This document shows positions 1 to 6,565 of a stretch of DNA of 9,778 nucleotides, one piece after another. The translations under genes were made by a program, and so were the position numbers. The stretch comes from Bacteroidota bacterium (GTDB lineage Bacteria; Bacteroidota; Bacteroidia; Bacteroidales; Prolixibacteraceae). The number at the start of each line of letters is the position of its first letter. Position 1 is the stretch's first letter. Location of the stretch: the NCBI GenBank assembly GCA_030706665.1, contig JAUZOB010000109.1:1-9778 (forward strand), read 5' to 3'. The notes beneath the pieces are model-generated. The model was not told the origin of the DNA and did no database searches. It was given only the letters and a program-made list of their open reading frames with translations.

Positions 1-2
1 AT

Positions 3-686
3 CCTGCGACCCCAAAAAATACAAAGGAGATCTGTGTATTCTGTAAATCCACATCTGGATTAACCAGAGAACATGTTTTGCCACAATGGCTTTTTGAAAA
101 CAATACAGATATTTCGATGATTTCCAGAGTTAATAGACAAACTCAAACATACCATAAAGCAGTAGTTCCAACATGTTCGACATGCAACAACATAGCTCTT
201 TCAAATATCGAAGAATGCATAATTAAAACAATAAAAAAAATAGAATCAAAGGATAATTACACTCAAGACGATTTATGCAATATTATCCGTTGGCTCGAAA
301 TTCTAGATTACAAATTACAGGTTTACGAGTGTCGTAGAAAATATATCAAATATGGTAACTCTGAATACAACCGAGACTGGGGTGAATTTTCTGTCGCAAT
401 GCTTCGACACTTTTTTGAAATGAATCCATTTAAAGCGTATAACTTTCTGAGACAATCTCAAAATAGAATAACAGTAAAAAGAAAGTATGAAAGGATAGAA
501 TCATTATTAATATTTGAACCGAAAACTTCAGACTTTAATTTCTTCAGTTTAGCGAATGAATATATATTTATCAGTTTTCCAATGTTCAAAATTGCCATTT
601 TCTATTTCCTACGCAAGAGTCATAATAGTGACAGAGAAGCCTTAAATGAAGCTTGTAAAATAATGACAAAAGTATTAAATGAATAA
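3..686 (+). CDS. HNH-type zinc-binding endonuclease-like protein, 5' end outside window
   Basis: The frame is open from the first bases, so the gene very probably starts just upstream of the window; the internal TTG at 78 would cut off the motif and is not a credible start. The visible 227 codons begin with a CxxC pair (CVFC), followed by REHVLPQWLF and then a second CxxC in PTCSTCNN. CxxC, an H-x-x-P element, then CxxC followed by NN is the layout of zinc-supported HNH nuclease domains, which cut DNA with a histidine and a metal ion. The remaining ~150 residues are charged, helical-looking and not recognised; near the end there is a hydrophobic stretch (residues about 180-205 of the visible part) without a clear membrane topology. 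The gene is AT-rich and lies in a mobile-looking region, so defence or mobile DNA cargo is possible. The fold is inferred from motifs only; the substrate is unknown. Confidence 0.6.
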   Translation, partial: PATPKNTKEICVFCKSTSGLTREHVLPQWLFENNTDISMISRVNRQTQTYHKAVVPTCSTCNNIALSNIEECIIKTIKKIESKDNYTQDDLCNIIRWLEILDYKLQVYECRRKYIKYGNSEYNRDWGEFSVAMLRHFFEMNPFKAYNFLRQSQNRITVKRKYERIESLLIFEPKTSDFNFFSLANEYIFISFPMFKIAIFYFLRKSHNSDREALNEACKIMTKVLNE

Positions 687-700
687 AAATCTACGCCTGA

Positions 701-809
701 CAAATTGCAAATTGCATTAGGGTGTCGTGCGGTGTGTTATCTCCGCTCCTTTCTTGATCGTAAGGTCCTACCGGACACTAACGCTCTTCGAAATCCGTAA
801 CGACAACTT
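701..809. repeat. 109-bp imperfectly palindromic repeat, copy 1
   Basis: This unit starts with CAAATTG and ends with CGACAACTT. It aligns along its full length with the copy at 954-1063 (109 versus 110 bp, roughly three quarters identical by eye). The two share the blocks CTCCTTTCTTGA and GCGCTCTTCG or ACGCTCTTCG. Within the unit TGTCGT (723-728) faces ACGACA (800-805), with CGG/CCG next to it, so it can form a long imperfect hairpin. It begins 14 bp after the stop of the HNH gene. It could be a dispersed palindromic element, a recombination site or a terminator-like structure; the sequence alone does not decide. Confidence 0.75.
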
Positions 810-841
810 GCACTGGTCCGTTAGCGAAATATTTAAAAATT

Positions 842-937
842 ATGAGAGATAATGGAGAGTTAGTTGCAGAAGACATTAATTTGCGGGATAAATGTGAAAG
901 GGAGAATTTGCCTTTTATAGAACCTCCCAAAAATTAA
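842..937 (+). CDS. tiny ORF (31 aa) between two repeat copies
   Basis: ATG to TAA gives a 31-residue, mostly hydrophilic and acidic peptide starting MRDNGELV and ending PFIEPPKN. It starts 32 bp after repeat copy 1 and ends 16 bp before repeat copy 2. The HNH gene has a similar distance (14 bp) to the repeat that follows it. No family is recognised, and an ORF this short may occur by chance. It is listed because of its regular position in the repeat array. It could also be the tail of a gene replaced by the repeat. Confidence 0.25.
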   Translation: MRDNGELVAEDINLRDKCERENLPFIEPPKN

Positions 938-953
938 AAAACAGGTTACATTA

Positions 954-1063
954 CAAATTGTAATTTGCATTGTAGGGTTCGCCCGGTGCGTTGTCTCTGC
1001 TCCTTTCTTGACCGCCATCGTACTGCGGACGCTTGCGCTCTTCGGAATCTACTACGACAACTT
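954..1063. repeat. 110-bp imperfectly palindromic repeat, copy 2
   Basis: This is the second copy of the unit at 701-809, with the same ends (CAAATTG and CGACAACTT). CAAATT/AATTTG arms near its left end and GTTGTC (990-995) against GACAAC (1056-1061) give it hairpin potential. It sits inside a perfect 7-bp outer inverted repeat, AGGTTAC at 943-949 and GTAACCT at 1081-1087. Copy 1 has only an imperfect counterpart (GCCTGAC near 695 and GTTAGCG at 820-826). The copies are 253 bp apart start to start. Confidence 0.75.
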
Positions 1064-1102
1064 ATAAGTGACAGTCGCAGGTAACCTAAAAAAACAATAA
1101 AT

Positions 1103-1207
1103 ATGGGAGACCATTATCAAATAGGTTGGGCATTCGTCATTAAAGGTTTATTTGAGAAAGTAGTTCAAGAAAATTTCCCTCAGGATATCATCGTTGGCCT
1201 ATTCTGA
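1103..1207 (+). CDS. tiny ORF (34 aa) after repeat copy 2
   Basis: ATG to TGA encodes 34 residues starting MGDHYQIGWAFV and ending DIIVGLF. It begins 39 bp after repeat copy 2, behind an A-rich leader, echoing the spacing of the 31-aa ORF after copy 1. No family is recognised. It could be a chance ORF or the start of a disrupted gene; no continuation was found in other frames. Confidence 0.2.
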   Translation: MGDHYQIGWAFVIKGLFEKVVQENFPQDIIVGLF

Positions 1208-1348
1208 AAGCATTTGATTTCGGAAGTTACCTATTAAATGATTTTTTATTGTGATAATAAATCTTAAAGATAAGATATCTGGTTTTTCTGTTGGTGGTAG
1301 TGGCATAAGGAATCAAACGTTCTCAAAAATCTTGGACGGTGGCAAAAA

Positions 1349-1426
1349 CAAGTGTAGGCTGAATGAAAAGTAGCGAGGTCTGTCCGGAGGTAGGGTGAGC
1401 GAAGTGAAATGAGGCATATACTCTTG
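1349..1426 (+). repeat. Hairpin unit A (78 bp)
   Basis: The unit is bounded by CAAGTGTA (1349-1356) and TACTCTTG (1419-1426), which pair apart from one T-T mismatch. It contains the blocks GAATGA and GAGCGAAGTGAAATGA. Unit B at 1549-1617 has the same ends, the same mismatch and matching internal blocks, so the two are diverged copies or parallel parts of one RNA fold. Confidence 0.55.
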
Positions 1427-1548
1427 TGTGCGGTGCTGAAGGTTACTGAATGGAAGTTATTTTCCGAACGGGTTTGGAGAAATATATGGAATGAGGTTAC
1501 CGGAAGCACAGGAACTTTATCTGACAATCTTTATAGCGCGGGCGAAGG

Positions 1549-1617
1549 CAAGTGTAACGTTTGAATGAGCGGGTTAACCCGTTTAAGGTGACTAGCGAAA
1601 TGAACGAGTTACTCTTG
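1549..1617 (+). repeat. Hairpin unit B (69 bp) with 12-bp palindrome
   Basis: CAAGTGTAAC (1549-1558) pairs with GTTACTCTTG (1608-1617), with one T-T mismatch as in unit A. Between them is the perfect palindrome CGGGTTAACCCG (1570-1581), which extends with G-U and A-U pairs as an RNA hairpin, and the block TAGCGAAATGAACGA that parallels unit A. It is followed directly by a further stem, AGCTCCTT (1632-1639) with AAGGAGCT (1673-1680). Confidence 0.55.
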
Positions 1618-1738
1618 CGCGGGATACCGGAAGCTCCTTAATGTAGAGAATTAGGAACGAAAGACCGGAATGAAGGAGCTGAAGGTACGAACATCCTCAA
1701 TAATTGAAAATAATGCTTTTCGGATGTGAAAATTAACA

Positions 1739-2143
1739 ATGCAGACAAATGGAGACATTTTAAGTCATTTCATCCACTATTTTCAATGCATAAATGCATT
1801 CCATAGGTTTGTTGAAGCTGAAACAAAGAATGTAAAATTCAACTTTCCGCTTCACTACATTATGGAGGAAAAGCAAATCAAAAATATTGAAGAAGCAACG
1901 GAAAGAGTAAAAAAAAAGGTTGCCTTTGGAAAAACTACATCTTGTAACCAAATACAAGGATCTGTCTGCTGAAGATTACGAACGGCTTATTAAAGATGTA
2001 GAAACTATTGCCCTTCTGATTTTGAAAGCCCTCTTTTTGAAGAAATAACATACTATTTTGGTTCAAAAAAACGCGGCAAAATTCCATCTTCGATTTTAAC
2101 TCAATTCATTATTGCAATGAGTGATTTAAGCCTATTCAAATAG
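1739..2143 (+). pseudogene. Small unknown gene with two compensating frameshifts
   Basis: The frame from 1739 (or the internal ATG at 1862, start MEEKQIKNIEEA) runs into a tract of nine A (1909-1917). With one A fewer it continues as KRLPLEKLHLVTKY, then DLSAEDYERLIKDVE. Near 2001-2003 (GAAAC) one missing A must be restored to read on as NYCPSDFESPLFEEITYYFG and then KKRGKIPSSILTQFI, ending at TAG 2141-2143. The first and last parts share a frame, so one insertion and one deletion cancel. From 1862 the restored product is about 93 aa, charged, helical and without membrane segments. No family is recognised. The stop is 40 bp before the recombinase start, so both may belong to one element. Slippage at the A9 tract could in principle bypass the first break, but not the second. 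Confidence 0.5.
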
Positions 2144-2183
2144 TTTGCTCCACAGGCTCCGAAGCAATTTCAGGAGAGGAATA

Positions 2184-3727
2184 ATGCGGTTATTTATACT
2201 CGTGTATCGTCAGCGGACCAGGAAGATATTACCAGTCTGGCATCACAAAAGAAACATCATGAGACGTACGCAAATAGGAGGGACCTAAATGTGGTTGGGT
2301 ATTTTGGCGGCACTTATGAGTCTACTAAAACAGATGATAGAAAAGAGTTTAACCGAATGCTGACATTTGTAAAACGTACAAAGAACATCAATTATGTGAT
2401 AGTATATTCGTATGAACGTTTTTCACGCTCTGGCATTAACGGGGCTTCCATTGCTGAAGATTTATTAAAGAAATATGGGGTTATAACTCTGGTAGCAACG
2501 CAAGAACTTGACTCGAGAACCCCGGCAGGCTCATTTCAGCAGAAGATATTATTCCTTTTCGTGCAAATGGATAATGAGTTACGACGGGATAAAGTTATAA
2601 CAGGGATGAAAGAGCATCTTTTGAACGGATATTGGGTGTGGCGAATACCATTTGGATACAAGGATTTAAATAAAGGAAAAGCCAATCAGCGTAATCTGGT
2701 GGTTAGTGAACAAGGAAAGTTGTTGAAAAGTGCTTTTGAATTGAAAGTTTACAAGCAGATGACCAATGCAGAAATAGCGAGACATTTGTGCCGGATAGGA
2801 TTAAATATTAACGAAAAGCGGCTGAATGAAATATTTTGAATCCTTTTTATTGTGGGCTGCTCACGAGCAAAATGATTCCTGGACAGGTTATCGAAGGAAG
2901 GCATGAACCATTAGTTTCAAAAGAATTGTTTCTGGCAGTACACAATATCAGGGAGGAAAAGAGAAGTCAGGGTTTTGTACACAACAAAGAAAATGATAAC
3001 TTACCTCTGAAAGTTTTCACCCAATGTGATAAATGCAAACAGCCTCTAACCGGCTACTTAGTTAAAAAGAAAGGGTTGTATTGTTACAAGTGCAGCACCA
3101 AAGGATGCAAAGTAAAACGCAGTGCAAAAGCGATGCATGATTTGTTTCGGAATCTGCTGAAAATATTTCCAAATTGGAAAGGAAGAGTTTGAAATAATCA
3201 GAATCCAATTAGAAGAACAAATGAATATTTTCTTTGCATCAAGTATTAAAGACAACAGAATATTAAAAAGTAACTTAGCTGAAGTTAAAAAGAAACTGGA
3301 AACCATCGAGGAAAGATTTGTCATAGGGGAGATTGACCGTAATCTTTACGATAAATTCAGACCCAAATATGAAAAGGAATGTTTTGAGATTGAACTGGAA
3401 TTGAATAAGAGTGACGGATATTTCTCGAACCTCAAAAAGGTGATTGATTTTGCAGTGAAGGTGTGCTGTAATCCATTGATAATGTGGGATGATCTGGATT
3501 TTAGCAGCAAAAGGGTATTCCAAAATTTACTGTTTCCTGAAGGAATTATTTACAATCGAGAAATCGATCAATATCGAACCACTAGAGTAAACTCATTTTT
3601 CTCAGCAATTCCGCAATTGAAGCGGGTTCTGGAACAAAATAAAAGTGGAAGTTCTGTCAATTTTGACGAAACTTCCGCTTTGGTGCCCAAGACAGGACTC
3701 GAACCTGCACAACCTTGCGATTACTAG
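2184..3727 (+). pseudogene. Large serine recombinase, frameshifted
   Basis: Serine recombinases cut and join DNA through a covalent serine link, to integrate or excise elements. Pieces in order: the catalytic start VIYTRVSSADQ (2189-2221, nucleophile Ser in RVS); SYERFSRS and the resolvase core to about 2620; a recombinase domain with GYWVWRIPFGYKDL; NPFYCGLL and EPLVSKELFL; a zinc ribbon (CDKC, then CYKCSTKGC, about 3024-3105); a helical or coiled-coil tail to about 3420. Three single-base changes break it. A base is missing near 2186-2189, so ATG 2184 is out of frame; one T is missing in the T tract at 2833-2836; one base is extra near 3160-3170 (AAAA or CC). The GTG at 2291 would drop the nucleophile and is not a real start. 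Repaired, it has about 510 codons, normal for the family. The last ~15 codons lie in the tRNA-Leu gene. Confidence 0.85.
3635..3678 (-). terminator. Rho-independent terminator of tRNA-Leu
   Basis: GGAAGTT (3647-3653) pairs with AACTTCC (3670-3676), and GTCAA (3656-3660) with TTGAC (3663-3667), giving a long interrupted stem. Read on the minus strand it starts 3 nt after the CCA end of the tRNA and is followed by TTTTATTTT (3636-3644). The hairpin lies inside the 3' end of the recombinase frame, so the tRNA terminator and the recombinase tail share the same bases. Confidence 0.75.
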
Positions 3728-3767
3728 TCCCTGAAACTAGCGCGTCTACCGATTTCGCCACTTGGGC
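3681..3767 (-). tRNA. tRNA-Leu (anticodon CAG)
   Basis: The minus strand folds as a class II tRNA. The acceptor GCCCAAG (3767-3761) pairs with CTTGGGC, followed by discriminator A and an encoded CCA (3683-3681). The D-arm contains AAATCGGTAGAC. The anticodon stem CTAGT/ACTAG encloses the loop TTCAGGG, giving anticodon CAG for CUG codons. A long variable arm (around TAATCGCAAGGTTGT) is typical for leucine. The T-arm is GCAGG-TTCGAGT-CCTGT. Length is 87 nt. It has its own promoter at 3799-3831 and a terminator just downstream, so it is a separate transcription unit. Its 3' half is also the end of the recombinase frame from the other strand, as seen when elements insert at tRNA 3' ends. Confidence 0.96.
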
Positions 3768-3798
3768 TTTTTTAATGCTTTTTTCGTTTCAGGTGCTG

Positions 3799-3831
3799 CA
3801 AATATAGATATTTTTAGTTCTTCAATCCAAA
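3799..3831 (-). promoter_or_regulatory. Bacteroidetes-type promoter of tRNA-Leu
   Basis: On the minus strand TTTG (3831-3828), a 21-base spacer, and TATATTTG (3806-3799) match the Bacteroidetes sigma factor consensus TTTG / 19-21 / TAnnTTTG. The -7 box lies 32 bases before the mature 5' end of the tRNA, which leaves a short leader for RNase P to remove. Confidence 0.7.
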
Positions 3832-4124
3832 CCACCGGATCAAAAAAATGTCACAATCTCATCTTTTTTGTTTAATGCGCTGATTGTTTGACTAAAAAAA
3901 TAATTCTGAATACCTTCATCTCAAAGGAATACCCTCTATATCGAACCAATCGCCATAAGAAATAGTCCTTTTAATGCCTTTCAATACAGAATTTGGACTT
4001 ACCCTTTCTCGTCCGACCGATTCGAAAAACAGTCAATACTGATAGTGGCAACAACATGAGAACCGTGGGCATTCTGTTTCAGATAACCCGTAATGTAAAT
4101 CCGAAGCCAATTAGAATAAGAAGG
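3832..4124. other. Intergenic region between tRNA-Leu promoter and rimO
   Basis: Apart from the weak hairpin at 3841-3870 nothing is recognised in these 293 bases. Frames on both strands are short or are extensions of shadows of rimO. The minus-strand frame starting MPTVLMLLPLSV (about 4070 down) has no family resemblance. The region may be the 3' untranslated part of rimO mRNA. Confidence 0.5.
3841..3870 (-). terminator. Possible weak AT-rich terminator after rimO
   Basis: CAAAAAAATG (3841-3850) pairs imperfectly with CATCTTTTTTG (3860-3870), and the left arm gives a T run on the minus strand. It lies about 250 bp after the rimO stop and just before the tRNA promoter, so it could insulate the two units. 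It has little GC and one mismatch or bulge, so this is weak. Confidence 0.3.
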
Positions 4125-5414
4125 TTAATATTCGGCATAAAGGTCATAATCTTCAGAACGGACAATATGTGCCTTTACAAAAGATCCTTTACGAAGACGC
4201 TTAGTTGTTTGAATGAACACCTCCCCATCGACATCTGGAGAGTCAAATTCTGTTCTCCCTACATAATAATCACCTTCTTTGCGGTCAACAATTACATTAA
4301 GAGTTTGGCCAACCTTAGCATTCATAATTTCTGCAGAAATAGACTGCTGAATCTCCATAATTTCATCCGCTCTCTCCTGCTTAATGATTTGTGGCAAAAC
4401 ATCTTCGTAATGCTTATAGGCATAAGTATCTTCTTCATGAGAATAAGGGAACACCCCCAATCGTTCAAAACGCATCTCCTGAATAAATTCTTTCAATTCT
4501 TCAAAGTATTCTTCTGTTTCGCCCGGATATCCTACCAGCAGAGTTGTTCGCAATGCAATATCCGGAACCTCTTCCCTGATTTTATTAATTAATTCAACAG
4601 TTTCCGCTTTTGTAACATGCCTTAACATGCTCTTTAAGACATTATCACTACAATGCTGAACAGGAATGTCAAGATATTTGCAAACCTTCGGATTTTGACG
4701 CATAAGCGGCAATATCTCAAAAGGGAATTTAGTCGGATATGCATAATGCAACCTGATCCATTCAATCCCATCCACTTCAGAGATCTTTTCAATCAGTTCG
4801 CCAAGCATATTCTTTCCATATAGGTCTATTCCATAATAAGAAATATCCTGTGCAATAATCAGGAGCTCTTTAACTCCCTTTGCAGCCAGATTCTTTGTTT
4901 CCTTAATAAGAGCTTCAATGGGTTTAGACTGGTACCGACCGGTTATCAATGGAATTGCACAGAAAGCACACGATCGGTTACACCCTTCTGAGATCTTCAG
5001 ATAAGCGTAATGAGAAGGAGTTGTAATCTTCCTGTCATAAATCAAATCAGGATTATATTCTGCTTTTAATTCATCAACAATATTCTTAAGATCAAATTTT
5101 CCAAAAAAACGATCTACTTCAGGAATTTCATTCTTCAGGTCATCTTTATATCGTGCAGCGAGGCACCCCATTACATAGATTTTTTCAATTCGCCCCTCTT
5201 GCTTGGCCTGCACATAATTCATGATTGTATCAATCGATTCTTCTTTTGCATCAAGAATAAATCCGCAGGTATTAATAATTACCACCGAAGCATCCTCATC
5301 ATTCGAATCATGCACCACTTTATACCCTGATTCTTCCAATTGTTTTAACAACACTTCCGAATCGACCATATTTTTCGAACACCCAAGTGTAACTACATTT
5401 ACCTTTTTCTTCAT
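4125..5414 (-). CDS. rimO: Ribosomal protein S12 methylthiotransferase RimO
   Basis: RimO is a radical-SAM enzyme in the cytoplasm that adds a methylthio group to a conserved aspartate of ribosomal protein S12. The N-terminal MTTase domain has three cluster cysteines: Cys12 (GCSKN), Cys50 (NTCGF) and Cys84 (MGC). The radical-SAM motif CNRSCAFC supplies Cys145, Cys149 and Cys152. The C-terminal TRAM domain (about 365-425) contains GRTEFDSPDVDGE, which fits RimO rather than the tRNA enzyme MiaB. The start at ATG 5414 (MKKKVNVVTLGCSKN) gives 429 aa, the usual length. The 19 codons upstream in frame are untypical and run through the terminator hairpin at 5432-5462. It is the last protein gene of the minus-strand ribosome cluster. 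No deviating residues were seen. Confidence 0.96.
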   Translation of the reverse strand: MKKKVNVVTLGCSKNMVDSEVLLKQLEESGYKVVHDSNDEDASVVIINTCGFILDAKEESIDTIMNYVQAKQEGRIEKIYVMGCLAARYKDDLKNEIPEVDRFFGKFDLKNIVDELKAEYNPDLIYDRKITTPSHYAYLKISEGCNRSCAFCAIPLITGRYQSKPIEALIKETKNLAAKGVKELLIIAQDISYYGIDLYGKNMLGELIEKISEVDGIEWIRLHYAYPTKFPFEILPLMRQNPKVCKYLDIPVQHCSDNVLKSMLRHVTKAETVELINKIREEVPDIALRTTLLVGYPGETEEYFEELKEFIQEMRFERLGVFPYSHEEDTYAYKHYEDVLPQIIKQERADEIMEIQQSISAEIMNAKVGQTLNVIVDRKEGDYYVGRTEFDSPDVDGEVFIQTTKRLRKGSFVKAHIVRSEDYDLYAEY

Positions 5415-5420
5415 AACACT

Positions 5421-5462
5421 AAAGAATAAAAAAGATGTCATCCTTATAAAGGGTGACATCTT
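5421..5462 (-). terminator. Terminator hairpin between ftsY and rimO
   Basis: AAGATGTCA (5432-5440) pairs with TGACATCTT (5454-5462). The pairing continues inward with TCCTT against AAGGG, for about 14 bp and a three-base loop. On the minus strand it is followed by TTTTTTATTCTTT. It starts 22 bp after the ftsY stop and ends 17 nt before the rimO ATG, so it can end ftsY transcripts but also lies in the leader of any rimO read-through transcript. Confidence 0.8.
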
Positions 5463-5483
5463 CTTCCCCATATAAAGGGTTAT

Positions 5484-6434
5484 CTAACTAAACAATGTTT
5501 CTACAAATTCTTTCTTACGGAAGATTTGAAGATCTTCCATCTTTTCTCCGATTCCAATATATTTTACCGGAATTTTAAATTGATCGGAAATGCCAATTAC
5601 AACACCGCCTTTAGCAGTACCATCCAGTTTGGTAAGAGCTAATGCCGTAACATCAGTAGCAAGCGTAAATTGTTTTGCCTGTTCAAATGCATTTTGCCCG
5701 GTTGATCCATCCAAGACCAGAAGAACTTCGTGAGGTGCATCCGGAATGACCTTCTGCATAACTTTTCTGATCTTAGAAAGTTCATTCATCAGGTTCACTT
5801 TATTATGAAGCCTGCCTGCAGTATCAATGATAACAATATCCGCATTATTCGCTTTCGCAGAAGCTAGGGTATCAAAAGCAACAGAAGCAGGATCAGCACC
5901 CATTCCCTGTTTTACAATCGGAACATCTACCCTGTCAGCCCAAATCTGTAACTGGTTAACAGCAGCTGCACGAAAAGTATCAGCAGCACCAAGTACAACT
6001 TTCTTCCCCGCGTTTTTAAAATTATAAGCTAATTTCCCAATCGTAGTAGTTTTCCCAACGCCATTTACCCCTACGACCATAATCACATAAGGGGTTCCTG
6101 TCGAAGGAACATCAAAATCTTCAACGCTTCCACTATTGTTTTCTTCAAGAAGAGCGGCAATCTCTTCTTTGAGGATACTATTCAGCTCGTTTGTTCCTAA
6201 ATATTTATCACGTGCAACACGACTTTCAATTCTTTGAATAATTTTGATTGTAGTATCGACACCAACATCCGAAGAAATCAACACTTCTTCAAGGCTGTCT
6301 AAAACTTCATCATCTACTTTTGATTTCCCAACAATAGCACGAGAAAGCTTTGAGAAAACATTTTCTTTTGTTTTAGCCAGTCCCTGATCGAGACTTTCTT
6401 TTTTCTCCTTAGTGAATAATCCGAAAAGGCCCAT
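5484..6434 (-). CDS. ftsY: Signal recognition particle receptor FtsY
   Basis: FtsY is the SRP receptor GTPase at the inner membrane; with Ffh it delivers ribosomes making membrane proteins to the Sec translocon. After a short N-terminal extension, residues about 20-100 form the helical N domain. The NG-domain motifs follow in order: GVNGVGKTTT (122-131, G1 P-loop), DTFRAAA (152-158), DTAGR (204-208), TKLDGTAKGG (268-277) and GIGEKMEDLQ (294-303). At 316 aa it lacks the long acidic A domain of the E. coli protein, which is usual for this phylum. The start MGLFGLFTKE has a typical membrane-contacting end. It lies between two terminators (6513-6548 upstream, 5421-5462 downstream), so it probably has its own promoter in 6435-6512, although no clear box was found. 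Confidence 0.97.
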   Translation of the reverse strand: MGLFGLFTKEKKESLDQGLAKTKENVFSKLSRAIVGKSKVDDEVLDSLEEVLISSDVGVDTTIKIIQRIESRVARDKYLGTNELNSILKEEIAALLEENNSGSVEDFDVPSTGTPYVIMVVGVNGVGKTTTIGKLAYNFKNAGKKVVLGAADTFRAAAVNQLQIWADRVDVPIVKQGMGADPASVAFDTLASAKANNADIVIIDTAGRLHNKVNLMNELSKIRKVMQKVIPDAPHEVLLVLDGSTGQNAFEQAKQFTLATDVTALALTKLDGTAKGGVVIGISDQFKIPVKYIGIGEKMEDLQIFRKKEFVETLFS

Positions 6435-6512
6435 AAATGTTTATTATCTAGAAATGGTGCAATTTACAAAAAATAATCATAGAAGGGATAAATGTATTGC
6501 TACTTACATTTA

Positions 6513-6548
6513 CAAAAAAAGCTTTCACCCAACGATGAAAGCTTTTTT
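6513..6548. terminator. Strong terminator after the rpmB-rpmG-DUF4295 operon
   Basis: AAAAAAGCTTTCA (6515-6527) pairs perfectly with TGAAAGCTTTTTT (6536-6548) around an 8-base loop. Both sides carry A/T runs, so it can work in both directions; on the minus strand it starts 17 bp after the stop of the 50-aa gene. It separates the ribosomal protein operon from ftsY. Confidence 0.85.
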
Positions 6549-6565
6549 AGATAAACTTGAATATC

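Larger units (their letters stand above)
1208..1738. other. 531-bp stretch without a convincing gene, rich in hairpins
   Basis: No reading frame here looks like a real protein. The only long frame (minus strand, 1527-1264) follows the structured repeats and has an untypical Ser/His/Phe/Leu-rich composition. The stretch contains two related hairpin units (1349-1426 and 1549-1617), an 8-bp perfect stem (1632-1639 with 1673-1680) and a 6-bp stem (1691-1696 with 1722-1727). Base composition is richer in G and A than the flanks. This density of stems, with purine-rich single-stranded links such as GGAACGAAAGACCGGAATG, suggests structured RNA on the plus strand, possibly a group II intron domain I remnant. 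No reverse transcriptase frame accompanies it. Confidence 0.5.

Noticed and set aside
701..1087. The repeats as integron attC sites
   Set aside because: Cassette-like spacing is present, but the conserved attC ends (RYYYAAC and GTTRRRY) are not clear in either copy, and no integron integrase is in the window.
1264..1527. 87-aa minus-strand frame across the hairpin region
   Set aside because: It follows hairpin unit A and has an odd Ser/His/Phe/Leu composition. It has no family resemblance and no promoter, so it is most likely a chance frame through structured DNA.
2291..2839. Recombinase starting at GTG 2291 as an intact gene
   Set aside because: The same frame continues upstream to VIYTRVSSADQ, which holds the catalytic serine, so 2291 is internal.
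3993..4592. 199-aa plus-strand frame
   Set aside because: It largely overlaps the well-supported rimO gene on the other strand and shows no motif; it is a shadow frame.
5415..5471. 19-codon N-terminal extension of RimO
   Set aside because: The extension is translated from the terminator hairpin and T run, and the family normally starts at the MKKK methionine.
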